In this document: positions 1 through 46,914 of the stretch, piece after piece
How the letters are laid out: each line of letters begins with the position of its first letter
Numbering within the stretch: the first letter of the stretch is position 1
DNA from: Gymnogyps californianus
Taxonomy: Eukaryota > Chordata > Aves > Accipitriformes > Cathartidae
Direction: 5' to 3'
NCBI RefSeq assembly: GCF_018139145.2
Contig: NC_059476.1
Span: 9,647,501-9,711,500, forward strand
Length of the DNA stretch: 64,000 nt
Program-made: the position numbers and the translations under genes
The notes under the pieces: model-generated
The model's input: the letters and a program-made list of their open reading frames with translations, nothing else
Told to the model about the DNA's origin: nothing
Databases searched by the model: none

Positions 1-90
1 AATGTTAAAACATTTTCTGTCTCAAGGTCATCCATATAAAACCTATTATGGATTCTGTAATAACAGAAGCAGTCGCTTCGATGAAATTAA

Positions 91-96
91 TTTATT
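91..96 (-). terminator. candidate distal poly(A) signal (AATAAA)
   Basis: Canonical AATAAA on the minus strand about 4.2 kb after the FHIP2A stop. It would imply a long 3' UTR. Motif match only. Confidence 0.25.
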
Positions 97-690
97 TTGA
101 GAATATCCCTTTTAATCCTCCATGCATTTTTTAGCACAAAAAGTTGGAATTTATCACAACCTCCTTCATAAAACTTAATATTGTATGTCTGGTAATGTGG
201 CTGTTTCAACAATTCCTCATTGGAAGTCCCACACTTGTGAAACCTTGGCAACACTGTCAGTAAGTGACCTACACAAAGTTTAATAGAAAAATTTTACTGA
301 ATATCCTCTGTTTAATGTAAACAAGGCAGGAGGCAAAACAAAGAATATATATTTTATATAGTTACACTATTTTACAGGGCACAGAAAGCATTCAGGATCA
401 TGGTTTGAAAACCGTGTATGATACGCAATATCAGATATGGATTTTCCATGTAGCCCCAAGTCTACTACATAATCCTTCGATTTTACCTAGCACTTCGATT
501 TAGTATTTCTTTTAGCAAGACAAATAGCAATAATAAAATGCCATCTGTGAAATTACACAGCAGGTTATGGTAGAAATTACCATGCATTTACAAAGCCATT
601 CCATGATTACTTGTGCCCTGTAAAATCAAGTGTGACAATCTTTACACTAATCGTAGTGTAAGCAAGCTCGGGATTCTGGTCCTTTTTTTT

Positions 691-723
691 ATATATATAT
701 ATATATATGTATATATATACATA
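691..723. repeat. (AT)n microsatellite
   Basis: Alternating AT run with one GT interruption and a T-rich left edge. Confidence 0.9.
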
Positions 724-1789
724 GGTGATGTACAACCAGACTCAAGCTGTGTATCGAGTCACAGCTTTTATATTGCACAGACAAATACATAGTAAGAACA
801 TTACACAGACAGGATCTGAATACCAGGAATATTACAGTCATATGAGAAACTAAGGACAAACTTGTTCTACCAGAGCTAGCACATGGCTTATTACAAAATT
901 TTCTATATCGGAGTCTAAATCAAATACATACTATAAATGGAAAAAAAAGTAAAAAATGTGTCTATTTACACACATGTGCATCAGGATTAAAATGTGGTTT
1001 GGATCTGCTTTTTGAAATAAAAAATTATTCTAGTATTACCTCTCAAGTATTTCACTCTAATACTAGTGGCCATATTTTCTAAGGTGATAAGCACTTGCAT
1101 TTCCCACTGATATCTGGAGGATCTGCATATGCTGTGAACTTCAGGCCATATATGTTCTCAGGTGTCCATCTCTGGGTAATAAATAACCACATACAAACAC
1201 ACGCACACAGAAACAAAATGGGCACCTCAATGACATGCATAGATCAGAAAGGTGAAAACATGGACCTGAACTAACTTCTAACCTTTTTTTTTTTTTAAAA
1301 AAAAGTGCATGAAAAATATCACCACAAAAAATAATTAAATGAGTTCCATCTCTTAAGGAAGATTAAATCACTTTTACAAAAATAAAGGTCATTGTCATCA
1401 TGTATGGTAATTAAGGGTTTGTAGGCAGCACTCACAAAAGCAGTTTAGGCTAAAGCAACTTTGAGGATTGCTTCACTTCTATCAGGATGGATCCACGTCT
1501 TTATCATGGACAAATTTATCATGGATAAATTTAAATTTATCATTTATCAACTAAATAACATTTGGTTTGCCAGAACATCACCAATGTTGCTGGAGACCGA
1601 ACAATTAGATCCTGACTTAATTTAAGAGTGCTTATATCTACTTAATTTTCTCATGGACAAGCTTGAAGGAATTGTGTTTGCAGCTTGGTAAACTGTTTTG
1701 CATTAAAATGCCACAGAGGTTGCAGCAGTCCTTCCAGAAGCTGACTGATACAATTCCTTACGGTGTAATGAGCTCAGGTATCAGTGAAA

Positions 1790-1806
1790 ACAACAACAAC
1801 AACAAA
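1790..1806. repeat. (CAA)n microsatellite
   Basis: Five and a half CAA units followed by an A run. Confidence 0.85.
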
Positions 1807-3828
1807 AGAGGTGATGTTAATGCTTTCATTTGAGATCAGGCATCTCTTGAATGGCTTTATAAATTGTTATATTACTTGGAATGCTCTTGCAAGTTTTGTT
1901 TAACATTTCTCTCACTTTCATTTATAGTCGTATTATCACTTCCAGTTTCCACTGAAATTGGGACATTAGAAGTATTCTGGAACATACACTTTAAAAAAAA
2001 TAAATAATGAAAATAGAAGATTTGAGGAAAAAGTAATTAAGCTCAAGCAAAACCAACAAAGACCCAAATTCAGTAAAGCATCACCATTTGTGCTCAACAG
2101 CTTGACTTTGTTCATGTGAAAGATTGTGATTTAGGAATAAAATTCTTGAAATTAAGCTTATGTTTAACTGCTTTGCTGAATTGGGACCTGATTTATAACA
2201 AATGTATGTATTAAACATCACTCTGCATAGACATTTACACGTTCTAAACTATGTGTCAGGTATGTTACATTAACGAAGCTTCTAATATGGACTGACTGCA
2301 ATATGTATCACTAAAAATTATTTGCTACTTTCAAAGTATGTTTCTAAAGAACAAAAATGAAAAAAGAGTCATTTTTTTAAACTTTATCCTACTATGCTAC
2401 TTTGACCTGAAACCACTTTGGGGCTAAATTCAGAAAAAAAAAGGTGAGGATGTAAAACATGCTTTTGCTTGCCAGATAAATGCAACGCTTTGTACAAAAG
2501 CCTCCCAGTACAGGGAGCCACTGAATACAGGTTTTACCTGCCAAAAGGTTTCCCCAGTTCCAGAACTGCTCTCTCCAGCTGAACCTGTACTGGAAGCTTT
2601 TACAGCAGGACAGCTCTTCACTGTTGTGACAAGAATAAATTTAGCCCATTAACTGTGACACTGTTCTAATTAACCTGCTAACTTAAAAGGCCTCTCAACA
2701 TCCAGGTTCCATAAATATTAAAAAACACGACCTCAAAGGCATGGATTCGGAGAAGAATCTGATTCTAGGTACAGTCATGTAAATCCAGAAAAATTCTTGT
2801 GACTGAGTAAATTAGTCCATATTTGCGTATGAGCAATCATATCTGAAATGGGCATTAGCTGTGCAAACAGGATAGTAGGAAAGACAAACAAAGAAATACA
2901 ATGTAAACACAAGGAGCTAAATTCTACCTTGCCTGCCTATGCTATTACGTTCATAGGAGTGGAAAGAGGTGCTACACAGTGGTGCAGAGAGCAGGACAGG
3001 TCTCTCATCCAAGTCACTCAGTGTGACTTGAAGGTTAAAGAACAGCCACCTGAACCGGCCAGTGCATATGTGGCAGTGAGCAGCAAGAACTTCCTGAAGT
3101 GCAGGCTGCCATCACGCTAGAGAAATAGAAGCAAAACATGCTGAAGTCCGAATGGCCCTCCGCTTGCAATGCAAATGCCTGCCCTGGCTGATAGTATTCA
3201 TATTGAAAAAGATTCACTGAGAGACATTTCTGCATCCCAGCACTATGCAAAGCAGGCACAAGTTTTGGTCCTATATACGGTATCAACGCTTTAACTGAAT
3301 TGGCATCAGTCAATCTTTTGCTGGGCACTACTGCTATGGTTAGATAAGCAATAAAAACATTTCTAAAAATGACAGAATGTTTATGTTGCCAATTTTCAAG
3401 GCACAAAAGATTCTTAAACCAATTCAGGCTAAATACCAATTTAAAAGAAATTAAAAATACTGTTTCAGCAACAACTGCTAATGACCTATAATTAACTTCC
3501 CTGTAAAGGTGACGTGAGTCAAGCAACTAGAGTTCACAGGCAAAAACCTAAAGCAAATCTAGTTACGCAGATGACCTGAAGAGCAATCACTTGGAATGAC
3601 AAAGACAAACATGCTAGAAACATGTACACTTCAGATATATTTGTTATGGATGAGATGCTGAATCAGGATTAATTCCATTAGTATTGATTTTATACTGATA
3701 TATTTGTTGGAGTAATCCATTGGGGAATCAAGCTCAGAGTTGTCTTTAAGATTCACCAAAACAAAAATGATCCCTCATTAATATATCCTACTGTATATGG
3801 ATTGGTGGATTTTTTGAACCTCTTCATT

Positions 3829-3834
3829 TTTAAT
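3829..3834 (-). terminator. candidate proximal poly(A) signal (ATTAAA)
   Basis: ATTAAA on the minus strand about 490 nt after the FHIP2A stop, the nearest common variant signal I found. Use is not demonstrated; more distal signals exist near 284, 316 and 96. Confidence 0.3.
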
Positions 3835-4323
3835 AATATACATTGAAGCTATAGTTGTGATTTCCTTTCATATATCCAACTGAAAAGAAAAAGAATTAAG
3901 ACATAAAAATGTTACAAAATTAATTTGCTTTTTAAAAGTAATATGGTCACAAAAAGCGAATTGCCGCATGTGAGCCCCAGAACATACAAAAGACCCAACT
4001 CTCTAAATATTGTCGTTATAACAGAATAACCAAGGTCTGATGTCTGTGGTTCTTCATGAAGCTTTTGCAGCTCTTCACACAGTGGCTAGAAATGCTATGT
4101 ATTGGTTTCTGCCAAAATGCCTTCAATCATATTCCAGGTCCATTTGAACCCCTCTCTCTTGCAATGTCAACATCTGGCGAAAGTAACTTGCCTTCCAATT
4201 CTGCCAAATGTCAACTGACACTTTGCCAGGAGGCACCACCTCTTCTTATCTGGGTGTTGTCAATAGTCTTTTCGACTGAAACAAGCTAGGTGGTTTTACA
4301 GCCTGGCTACTCATCAAGGCTGC

Positions 4324-37003
<32,680 letters not shown>

Positions 37004-37252
37004 CCTGTCCCGCGACTGGAGCAGCCGCTGCCGGGAGGACCGCGAGAGCTCCTCGATCCGCCGCCGCCGCTCCAGGGTGAGGGCTGCATGCGGGGGCCTG
37101 GCCGCGGGGATCGGGCGGGCGGGCGGCCGCCGGCGCTGCCTCTCGCTCCCCGGCGGACACCGTGGCACTGACACCGCCGGGCTGCGGCGCCGGCTGCCGA
37201 GGCTCCGGGTGTCCGCCCCGGCGCGGCCTGCAGGGGCCGCCACCCCCCGCAC
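37004..37252 (-). other. FHIP2A: FHIP2A 5' leader, open in frame with the CDS
   Basis: G+C-rich sequence directly upstream of the ATG, presumed 5' UTR; the transcription start cannot be fixed from sequence. The frame of the CDS stays open for 83 codons upstream but contains no ATG. A CTG at 37075-37073 sits in strong initiation context (A at -3, G at +4) and would add 24 residues, basic and helix-prone (ERRRRIEELSRSSRQRLLQ). Confidence 0.6.
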
Positions 37253-39317
37253 GCAGCCAGCCGCGCCGCGGGGAGGCCCGGCCGGGCGGCCCGGCCCGGC
37301 CCAGCCCGTCCCGCTCCGCCCGGGGCGGCCTGGCCCGGGGCCCGTGGGCCTGGGCAGCCGGCAGCGCCGTCCTCCCGCCCGGGCGGGAACGCCGCTGGCC
37401 GTGGCCCTGGCATTGCCGATCGAACCGGGTCGCTTGTGCCGGGCCTGCCCAGGGCAGGGACTCTCAGCCCGCCCTCAGGGTGCGGGCGGTGTGGGACACT
37501 GCCAGGGGTGGGAGCGGGCAGCGAGCTCTGGGTGCCCCGAGCCAGCCCCCCGCCTCTGTGGCCAGCTCCCGGGCAGGGGGGCGAGGGGGAAGGGGCGCCT
37601 GCTGCCTCTGTCTCCGTGCATAGAGGCCTGCCATCAAGCTCCGACAAAGGTCTCTGGGTTTACACGTACCACTCTGCTTCCTGAGGGCTGGGAGACAGCC
37701 GCCTCCACCCGCGACTGCCAGCATGGCGCAGATAAGGAGCAGCCCTGGCGTGGGTGGCCAAAGGCCCGGCTTGTTGTCTGCTGGGAGAGTTGGGATCTGT
37801 CACCGTCTGCAGGGACTGTGAGGTCCTCAGGGAAACAATGAAATGCCTGGCTCTCCACAAAGCAGCGTAAGGGTGATAAGCTCAGAAAGTCAGTGACATC
37901 TTGTTGCTGCTGGGTGAGAGGCCGGTGGGGCTGGTGCCATGGTCCTGGCTGACTGCGGTCCTTGCAGTGTACCACAGCATGAGAGGGCTTGTCGCAGTTA
38001 CCTGTTTTACTGCTTGTTTTTTTCCCCAGAGCTTTGGCAGAGACAAAGAGGGCTTTATTTCACCTCCAAGCCAAATACTTCAGAGAAAAAGATGATACTT
38101 GCCATTTTCCTGTGCCACAGGAAAAGCAGAGGTAAGGTGGGGTGAGCAGAGGCTGTAGATGTAGCCAGTGGGTGGTGTGATGTTTTGGAACAGCTACAAT
38201 TCATGGGATAGTGTTTGGATGCTGGGCAAATGGAAGTAGGGGAACAGATTGATTTGGCACTGTGGGAGCAGAGTGAAATGTTGGGAAGGTGACAGACCAG
38301 TATGGGGAAGGGAAGAGAACCTGTCGTACCAAATGGAGAAAAACTGTCTCATTAGTTTTTGGAGCTGAATGAACACCAGCTTCCTCATACGCTAGGAGCA
38401 AGCAGAGAGAGATGAATCAAAAGACAGGACAAAACTACTATTTAACTGCTGTGTTTTAAATTGTGTCATCTGGGAAGTCCGACTATGTTGACCTTGTGAT
38501 GAAGTCTTACCAATGATTCTGCTGTATTGATTGTTGTTTCTACCTCTATGCTTTGCAGGCATGCAGAGTTGCAGTCCAAGTACTGTATGGAAGTAAATAC
38601 TAGTTGTATGTGGACACCTGTGCTGAAGTGGCTAAGGAGCAGAGCAAGCTATTTCATTCTCAAAATCCAGACATATCAAATAACATAAATTTAAAAGGTA
38701 ATTATGTTTTTTAAAAAAATCTGCTTATTGTGGGTTTGTCAAGTTATATTCTATAGAAGTTCTTAGGAAATGTGAATTTTCTGTGTGGGTAGTCATGTGA
38801 TGAAACATGTACCACCTCTGCATTTAGGTAATTATTAACTGGATGGATGCTGCATTTGGAAGGTGCCTGTCTTCTATGATTTAACATAAAATGTCTTTTA
38901 GACTTTTAAAGTGTACTCAAGGAGGCAAACCCTTCTTCAGATGAATTTAAGTGGGGTCTACTATAGTTTTGCAATACATCCAGATTATTATTAATATTTA
39001 TGTATATTTTTATATGTAAATACTTATATTTATTTTTATTTACATTGGTATTTTTATATTTTAAGTACAATTCAGGAGCTACATCCAGCCTGCTTATATG
39101 GTTTGTATTGCAGATTTGTATTGCTTTCATTAAAAAAAGAAAAACAAATGACGAGTTGTAGGTTTGAATGCAAACATGTTGTCAGCAAGTGGGCTGAGTA
39201 GTGGTACAGCTTTTCTCTCATCAGTGTGAGGGTGTTACTGTGTTAATGGGGACCTTCCCATTCTCTCACCATAGATACCGTTTTGGAGCCTGCATCATTT
39301 CTGAAGAAAATGTGGAT

Positions 39318-39337
39318 TTAAGGCACATGTGCCTTAA
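39318..39337. repeat. perfect 20-bp palindrome centred on an E-box
   Basis: TTAAGGCACATGTGCCTTAA equals its own reverse complement. The centre CACATGTG is an E-box variant of the type bound by MITF/TFE and other bHLH-ZIP dimers. It is followed at once by a partial echo (GGTGCCTAAG). Confidence 0.75.
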
Positions 39338-42300
39338 GGTGCCTAAGAGAACATGGTAATTTAAAATGCTCTTTGTGATCTATTTATTTTTGCAAAAATG
39401 TCTTCTGGGTGTGCCTGGGCCTTCCCATCTCTGAGCAGCAGAATGAATAAAGAAACAGTAAGGTATCATGAAGATATAAAAGGAGACAGTTTTATAACAG
39501 TGAGAGTATTCCTAAGCGTACTTCACAATTTATGAAATCATAAGTCACCTCTTCACAGATGGTGAGGTAAAGCTTTTCTAATGCTTGAGGGCCTCATTAT
39601 TCTAAGAGTGCCTGATGTATATAAAAACATTTTTTTTAAACAGAACATTTCATTGTAGTTGGAATTCAGGTTTTGGTTGTAAAAGTGACTTCTTATTAGG
39701 ACACCTCAATATGAAATGCCTTGCAGTAAAGGAAACAAAGAAAATACCACAATTATATGATTATCCCTAAGCCTATTAAACAAATTGAGTCTCTGCAAAT
39801 AACCCTGCATTTACTTACCAATATATTGAGCTTGAATTTGTAGCCATACTGCAGAATCCAGTCTGTGGTGCGTATACGTGTTGCAAACGGTAGGTATGTT
39901 TTTTAATGCTCCTTTAAAGTAGTCTCAAATTTCTCAAGTCTATGGAGGTATTTCTCACTGCTGGGAATATTAGATAAATACTGGCAGACCAGTAGTAATG
40001 CAGATCACTGGAAACTAATGGAAAAATTATTTGACCAGTGTCAGTGCAAAAGAACTCAGCTGAGGTTACATTCTGTTTGGATACTTCATGTTCTCATTGG
40101 AGATGATTCAAGTAGAGATGACACAGTTATGGACAGGCTACCAATGTCATGTCATATGCAACAATACATCTTCACCTGCTCATGCTCGATGTTGTTTCCA
40201 CTGAAATAAACACAAGTATTACTACTTATTTTAATACTCTTGAGAGCAGAGCTCTGCTGGTTTGGTTTTTTTTTTTTTTGCAAGGTAGTTCTTTTTTTGG
40301 GTGGCACATGCAGTGAGTTAGTGTTTTGCTTGAATGTGAGTTAAGACACAGTTTGGAAGCGAGGCTATTTTAATTGATAGAGCTTTTGGGAACTAACTTT
40401 TCTCCTTACAAATTAATGAAATTGTCTAGATTAAATCAATTTAAATGGAGTGTGACAGTGAGATAATGTGCTAGCCTTTCTATCTGAAAATCTCTCTGCT
40501 ATTTAGATTGATGGCACCAGGCCAGTCTCTAATGGATATATTTGTCTACATTACAGAATAATTCCTGCAGTCTGGACTTTTGCTTCAGAGAGGTTGAGGA
40601 TTTGGAAGGTACATTTTTGTACCCCAGAATGAAAACATGCTAGGAGAGCTATGCATAATATCTGTTTATATTCTGTGCAGGAATTCATTGTGTTTATAAT
40701 AACCAGATTGACATCTATGTTTTCAGTGACTACTTGGATGAAATAAAGAATGAAGTGTTAGCTGCTCAGCACGATCTCTGCTTTTGAGGAGGGCTAAAGA
40801 GATGTTTAAATCATCTTCATACCTTTCTGGTTCTGGGCTTTATTATGGAAAGCAAGCGTTCTGTGCATTGGATACCAAACAGCATACAGTGGGACTGAAG
40901 TCCAAACTATGCTTCTCGCAAGTTTAATCAGTGTCTTATATGTTGTATCATACGTGCTTCTGTTCGCTGTCATTTTCCATTGTGAATTTTCTGGTTGTCT
41001 GTGCTCTCAGCTATGTGCAACACCTCCCTCCTTGCTGATTCACTAGTAGCACCATGTAATCAGCTCATACACTATTTCTTTAAAACCTATTTTCAGGCAT
41101 TTCCTGGTCTGTGCATCCTGCTCCACATCTGCACGTCTGCTCCTGTCGAGACATTAATTTGTCTTCTGATGGGTTACAAACTTCCTAGTCATTAATCTAT
41201 TGTCTAATTGCTTACCTGTCACATCTGCAAGTGTCTTTTTACGCCATCACTCATTGCTACTGTGGAAGACACAATACTGGGCTGGATGGACAAATATGCA
41301 TGCCCAGTAGGCTATTTCTTATGTTCGTACCTCAGTTACACTGACTGTACTACCCTGCTTCAACTTATATAGTGGGTTGTAAAGGAGACCACAGGGAGGT
41401 CAGCAGTACATGTTGTCAGTGAAATGAGACATTTATTTTCCAAACACATCATGTTTTCTTCAAATGTTTCTATTCCACTGGAAGCGTTATAATTCAGGCT
41501 TTCCTCTATAAGTAAATATATGAATGTTCTGCCATACAGCATCTGCAAGTGTTAGCATATAATAAATTATTGAAACCAGATAAAATACTCTCAAATATGA
41601 TCAGTTAGAGCTTAGCCAATTTCACTGAAGTCTGCAGTTTAGCAGGACCACAAGTTTACTTGTTCTTGTGGTAGTGGAAGCTAAAGCAAAGAGATTAAGG
41701 ATAAACTTCTGGGTTTATACTATATTGCAACTGTAATGACTGCAAGAGTCTGAATGTGGTATAAATAGACATAAAACTGGATTTTGCCCAAAAATACTGG
41801 AAAAAAAAAATTGAGTGGTCCACCTGCTATAAATTGGTTCCCTCAATCATTCGTCTGTGTACTTGCAGAGAGGGAAGTCTAGCAACCAGAATCTGCATGT
41901 ATTTCTGGGGAGAACTGAGGTGCTCAGCCTTGACCCTATTAAGAGATTTCTGAGTAATTTTCAGATCAGCTCTGACTACATCATTGTTTTCTAATGCATA
42001 ATAAGCTTTCATTGTTACTTACATCTTTGGATTTAGGGCTATAGTCTGTTCATCCCTAAAATGTCATCAGATAATCTGTTTAATCATAAGCAAAAGCTGA
42101 TCTTGATAGTCAATATGAGTTATGCAAAATAGTTCAGGCACACTACTGCTATGCAAGTACAGAAACTTTCAGCAGATCTCTTTTGCATTAGTCCACAATT
42201 AAAAGTAGGTTTTTGTCAGAGTTTCAATTCAGATATCTTTGTCCTGAGGCATAATTGAAATCTTTCATGGAGTCTGATATTAAATTTTGGCATTGTAAAA

Positions 42301-45300
42301 TGTCTTAATTTTGAAGCAAGTCTCTAAAATATTTATGATGCGAGGTACTCGGTAGTGGCTTCATGACTAATTTTAAATTGTTGATGGCACAATTATCTAG
42401 AAAGGCGCAAATACTAGTGTCACAACGCTCTCCAGTGTTCACTAGCCATAGAGTTACATGACAGAAGTCCAGTGATGTTCTTCAATATTTTGTTAGACCA
42501 GGGAGGTGGCCGGTAGCTCCTGGGAGTTCTGTTCATGGCTTCTTGGTAGGAACCTGCTGTCACCGGCAGAGGGCACAGATGGCCTGGTTTCATCTGTAGG
42601 ACACACAGCAGCAAGATGCAGAGAAGCCCTCATAGCTATTCTTCGGGGAAAAAAATAACCCTATGTATCCTCTGTAGAATGAATTAGTACACCAACGAGT
42701 AATGTTACCTCTGGGCTTCACTGCTGCCCGTTACTTGGCTTGTAAAAGCTTTCGTTGCTACACATGACAGCCCATCATCGTAGCAGTTCACTTGTCCCAT
42801 TTGGTTCTCAAATGATGTTATTTGAAGCTACAGGACTCGTTTGAGTTTATGAAGACATTGACTTACCCCTGTGGCTATCACATCCCACATGATATTTGCA
42901 TCTTTGCAACAACTAAACCCGAATGAATTTAGGAAGGGTCTTGTATTCAAAGACTGGCCCTTCTTGACAACTAACTGAATTCTTATGTGGTTCCCAAAGA
43001 GGTGAGAGTGACCATGTACATCGCCATTGCATTATTTTACCTGTAGGTGAGGGTAGAGGGAGCCATCTGAACACTTCCAGTTAGAATTTCATGCTCAGAG
43101 GCTGTACTCTGCGCCAAACTGCATTTCCGGAAAAAGTACGTACAACCTGATCCTTTGTAATTCTTTCTGAGCTGTCAGCCCTGTAGGAACGAGTGTCTGC
43201 ACTTGGATGAAGCCTTTAAGGAACTAAGCTGGAGGCACTACTGACAACAAGCAAAGAAAATGAAGTCTGTAGTAGACCCAGGGTCATTCAGAAATGTTTC
43301 TGTTGCTCATCCCTGTTCTTTTGCCTCAGGCTGCTTTGTACTAGTTTGACTTTCAGTCCTCATGTTGTGAAATGCTGAAGTAAGCAGACCTGTGTTTGTA
43401 ACATGCCTAATAGAATGGGACCTGTTCCTGATTAGATCTTGGAGTGGTGCTGTAATGCACTGTCCTTCATTCCTGCCTGGCAGCTCATGTGCCAAGTGAA
43501 GTATTTCCATCTATTTAGTTTCTCTGGTTTTATGTTCAGAAGCTGTTATCCCCAGTCTCTGGGTCTCCCCGAAATTCCCAGGTGGTGTCATATTGAGCTG
43601 TTATTTGTACCTGGGGTGCTTGACTGCTGCATCAGACATGTACAGTCTGCATTTCCTTCTTCCTCTCCAGCAGTAACAACGAGGCAGCAGAAAGCCAATT
43701 GTTATATTTGGCATTACGTGTACAGCATACGTCAAAATTCTGTGTTCAGATGTAGAAATCTTGTACTAGCATTAATCCATTTCCATGAGCTATTGCAAAA
43801 CAATTCATCCCAGTGCTAGATCATAGCCCGCAGAGGGCAGCCTGACCTCATCTTTTACTCCAGCGATGTGCTCAACTGGAGAATTCAGTCATCTGCTGGC
43901 ATCTCATTCTATCAGTGTGACTTGCTGTGGAATAAACAACTGAATGTTGTGGAGAATTAGCATCAGCCCTAAACTCAAACAGATTCAAAAGTGGACCAAA
44001 AAAAATAATCGCGTGACTAAATTAAACCTTCTGGTATTTTTTTTTTTTAAACATATTGAAAGAAAAAAATTGCATGAGAAAACTCAGCTAGACCTGAGCT
44101 TTAAATATCTCACATGTACAACAGATAAGTTTATTGGTAGATGTCAATAGGCAAGAGAAAGAAAATATCCAGAATATGTGTACTTGAATGTACTGGGCAA
44201 GATTAACAGGAGAAGAAAACTGTTTTTCTTTTTTTCCAAACCTCTTCAGGAATCTTTCAAGATTGAGTTACTGTTACCATGACTGTAAGACTGTGCCTTT
44301 GGCTGGTTGTCCATGTTCTTTCCCAAGTGTGTCCTGAGTCTTTGTGAAACAGCCATCACAATTTCAAGGAGATTTTGTCTAAGAGGATGTGTCTACATGC
44401 AGGCATGTGCCTTAGCTGTAGAACTGATCAGTGCCAGGTTCGGGACTAGGGGTTGCTATCTTGACTTAGTATGACAAGGAACAAGGCATTCAGTTCCTGA
44501 AAAAGAGCCAGTACTTTGTGTCTCTCAAATCAAATTGCATCCACCAGCTAATTAAGGAATGATCTTGATATGCTCTGAAGGGAGGCCTGTCCGCTTCTAT
44601 ACTTCTCAGCCAGAGGGCCCTGCAGTACAGTGTTCAGAATAGAAAATATGTATAAAGAAAATAGCATTTGAGAAATTAAGACAGCCTCAGCAATGTGTGA
44701 ATTCCAGGAGTATGGGAAGAAACCTAAGTATCTCTTATGATCAGATGTCAAATTACTCACTGATGTGCTTTCACATTGATATAGATAATTAATTTCTTTG
44801 GCCCCAAACTTTCTACCCCACATAAGCATGGCTGTTCACAGGAGAATGTATACGCTTCTCAAGAGTTTGGCTCATTGTAATTGCAACTACAGGTGAATTT
44901 TTGCTTCTGATTCCTAAAACTTTCTCCAGGTATAGGAGTGCTGAGAGATTTTGACTCTGGTTTATTCAGAATATTCTTTGCTATTCTTGCCATGTTATTC
45001 ATAAACATCTTTGCTAATGTGATCTTTGGCCAAGAAAATATCTGTCATGTTTTACACTGATAGCATGATGTAAAAGTTACTATGTAAAAATGCTTGAATA
45101 ACCAACTCCGATTACCTAATTTAATTCAGTTTGGCCACAGCAAATTCTTTAGGGTAAAGGGTAGAGTAGGGCACACAGTGAGACAATGCCCTTACTTGAT
45201 GCAGATCTACAAACTCTAGTTTATCATTAACAACAAAGGCAGTTTATGGGATTGTCTCTATATCTCCTGAAGGCATGCACTGAATACAAAATTAGAAGAA

Positions 45301-46914
45301 AAAATGATTTAGGAGTCAAGATGCACAGCTCTTATTCATGGTACATAGATCATATGTGAGCCTGTGAGAACCTGATGCAAAACCTGATTAAGTTTCTGAC
45401 TCTGAGCTCTTTGTTGGGATCTTCCTGAAAAGGATATACACATAGGGGTGGTGCTGAAGTTCTTCAGCAGTAAATGCTGGCCAACATTTCGCTGATCTTT
45501 CCCAACCTGACTCTGAGAAACAAATTTGTCATTTTGGCCCTTGTGTCCTAAGTTCCCACAGGTACCTTAGCTATTTTGATGCGAGAGCAATACAGACGAG
45601 ATATTAACAGGCTTATTTGGGGGCTTTTCCGGAGCTGCCAGGATCACCAATATTTCTTGGTTATATAAAACCTATAGTATGTATGTGATAGCATGATCTT
45701 ACACAATCAATGTAAATTTTTTGGGGGTTCTTGAGTCCAGTAGTCAGTACTGACTTACGATAACATAGGTTCAATATTATATTTTTTGCCATAAAAGTGC
45801 ATATACCACAGACAATATAAAGGGTTGAATAACATGCAGAGGATTAAGAAAACTGCTTCTACACAATGAAAAAAATAAGGAAGATGACTTTGGGATTTGT
45901 CTCACTCAGGGAACTTTCTAACTTTTTGATTTTTTTCTTTTTGTTTGATGGTTAAGTCTCTTTATATATGTATATGTGGGATATGTGGGGAAAAAAAACT
46001 TCGGTAAAGCATTTCTATTAATATTTGCTGTGAGTAATTTGGAGCTCAATTCTCCTTTGAAAGATATAAATGGGAACTTTTCTCAAAAGAGATTAGTGGG
46101 AGCTGCCCTTGAAGCTGACTGAAATCAGTGAAAGGCGATGTATTTATGTGAATATGCTGTCCATTACTGACTAATTGCAGATTCTAGTAAGAGTCTTATA
46201 TTGAAAGTAAGAGAGCTGTCTTGCTTTCATGTCATTCATGTCACAGAGAACTATTTATTGTGAGCTTATTAAAATTCTGATTAAATCATAAGACTTAGTA
46301 ATGCTGTAGATTTTGTTCCTTTCTAGTATGACTGCTATAGGTCTGATTTCCCTAAGAAAGGAGCCAGTGGAGTTATGGTGGAACATGTGGTAAAAACTTG
46401 TAGAAAAATCCTGTAGTTTCCATCATTCCTCAGCATCCCAATATCAGTTCAGTGAAATAAGTTAAGTAGATTATTCAGGCCAGTCCTGGCCATCCTTACC
46501 ATTTGCCTTGCCCACAGAACTTGTTCTTTGAAGCCTACTTCTGTAAGAATTTGTCTTTTGTTCCAAAAAAACCTCCTAACTTTTGTCACAATGATCTGAT
46601 TTCAAGAGGAAACATACTGTGTTGTGCAAAGATGGGTATGTTCTGACTGATGAGTTATCTGCATCAGACAAAGATGCCATGCTGAATTCTACCTGCTTTT
46701 TCACCCATGCTAAGTCATTCTCCCTTGATTTTCATGAAAAAAAAAAAAGATTTACATACAACTGATGGGATCTTAATGATTTTTAAAACTACTGTCCTGC
46801 TTCCGTATGTGACAAACTGGTTCAAAAGTGATGAGGGACAAGCAATGAGATTATAAACCTCATTTTCCCAAGAATCGGTGCTAAAAATACCAGTAGTTTA
46901 TTTCTTCTTTTTGA

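Larger units (their letters stand above)
1..4323 (-). other. FHIP2A 3' UTR and downstream flank
   Basis: A+T-rich sequence after the FHIP2A stop codon. No coding exon of the expected next gene (TRUB1 in the human order) is recognised, so it probably lies beyond the left edge. The 3' end of the transcript cannot be fixed: candidate minus-strand poly(A) signals are ATTAAA at 3834-3829, 316-311 and 284-279 and AATAAA at 96-91. A 163-codon minus-strand open frame at 3035-3526 looks like chance. Confidence 0.6.

Noticed and set aside
3035..3526. 163-codon minus-strand open frame downstream of FHIP2A
   Set aside because: No known domain and no splice link to FHIP2A, whose CDS already ends at 4324. 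It does not resemble TRUB1.
43439..43819. 126-codon plus-strand open frame in the intergenic region
   Set aside because: No homology that I recognise, rich in Cys, Phe, His and Trp, and no flanking splice sites of note.
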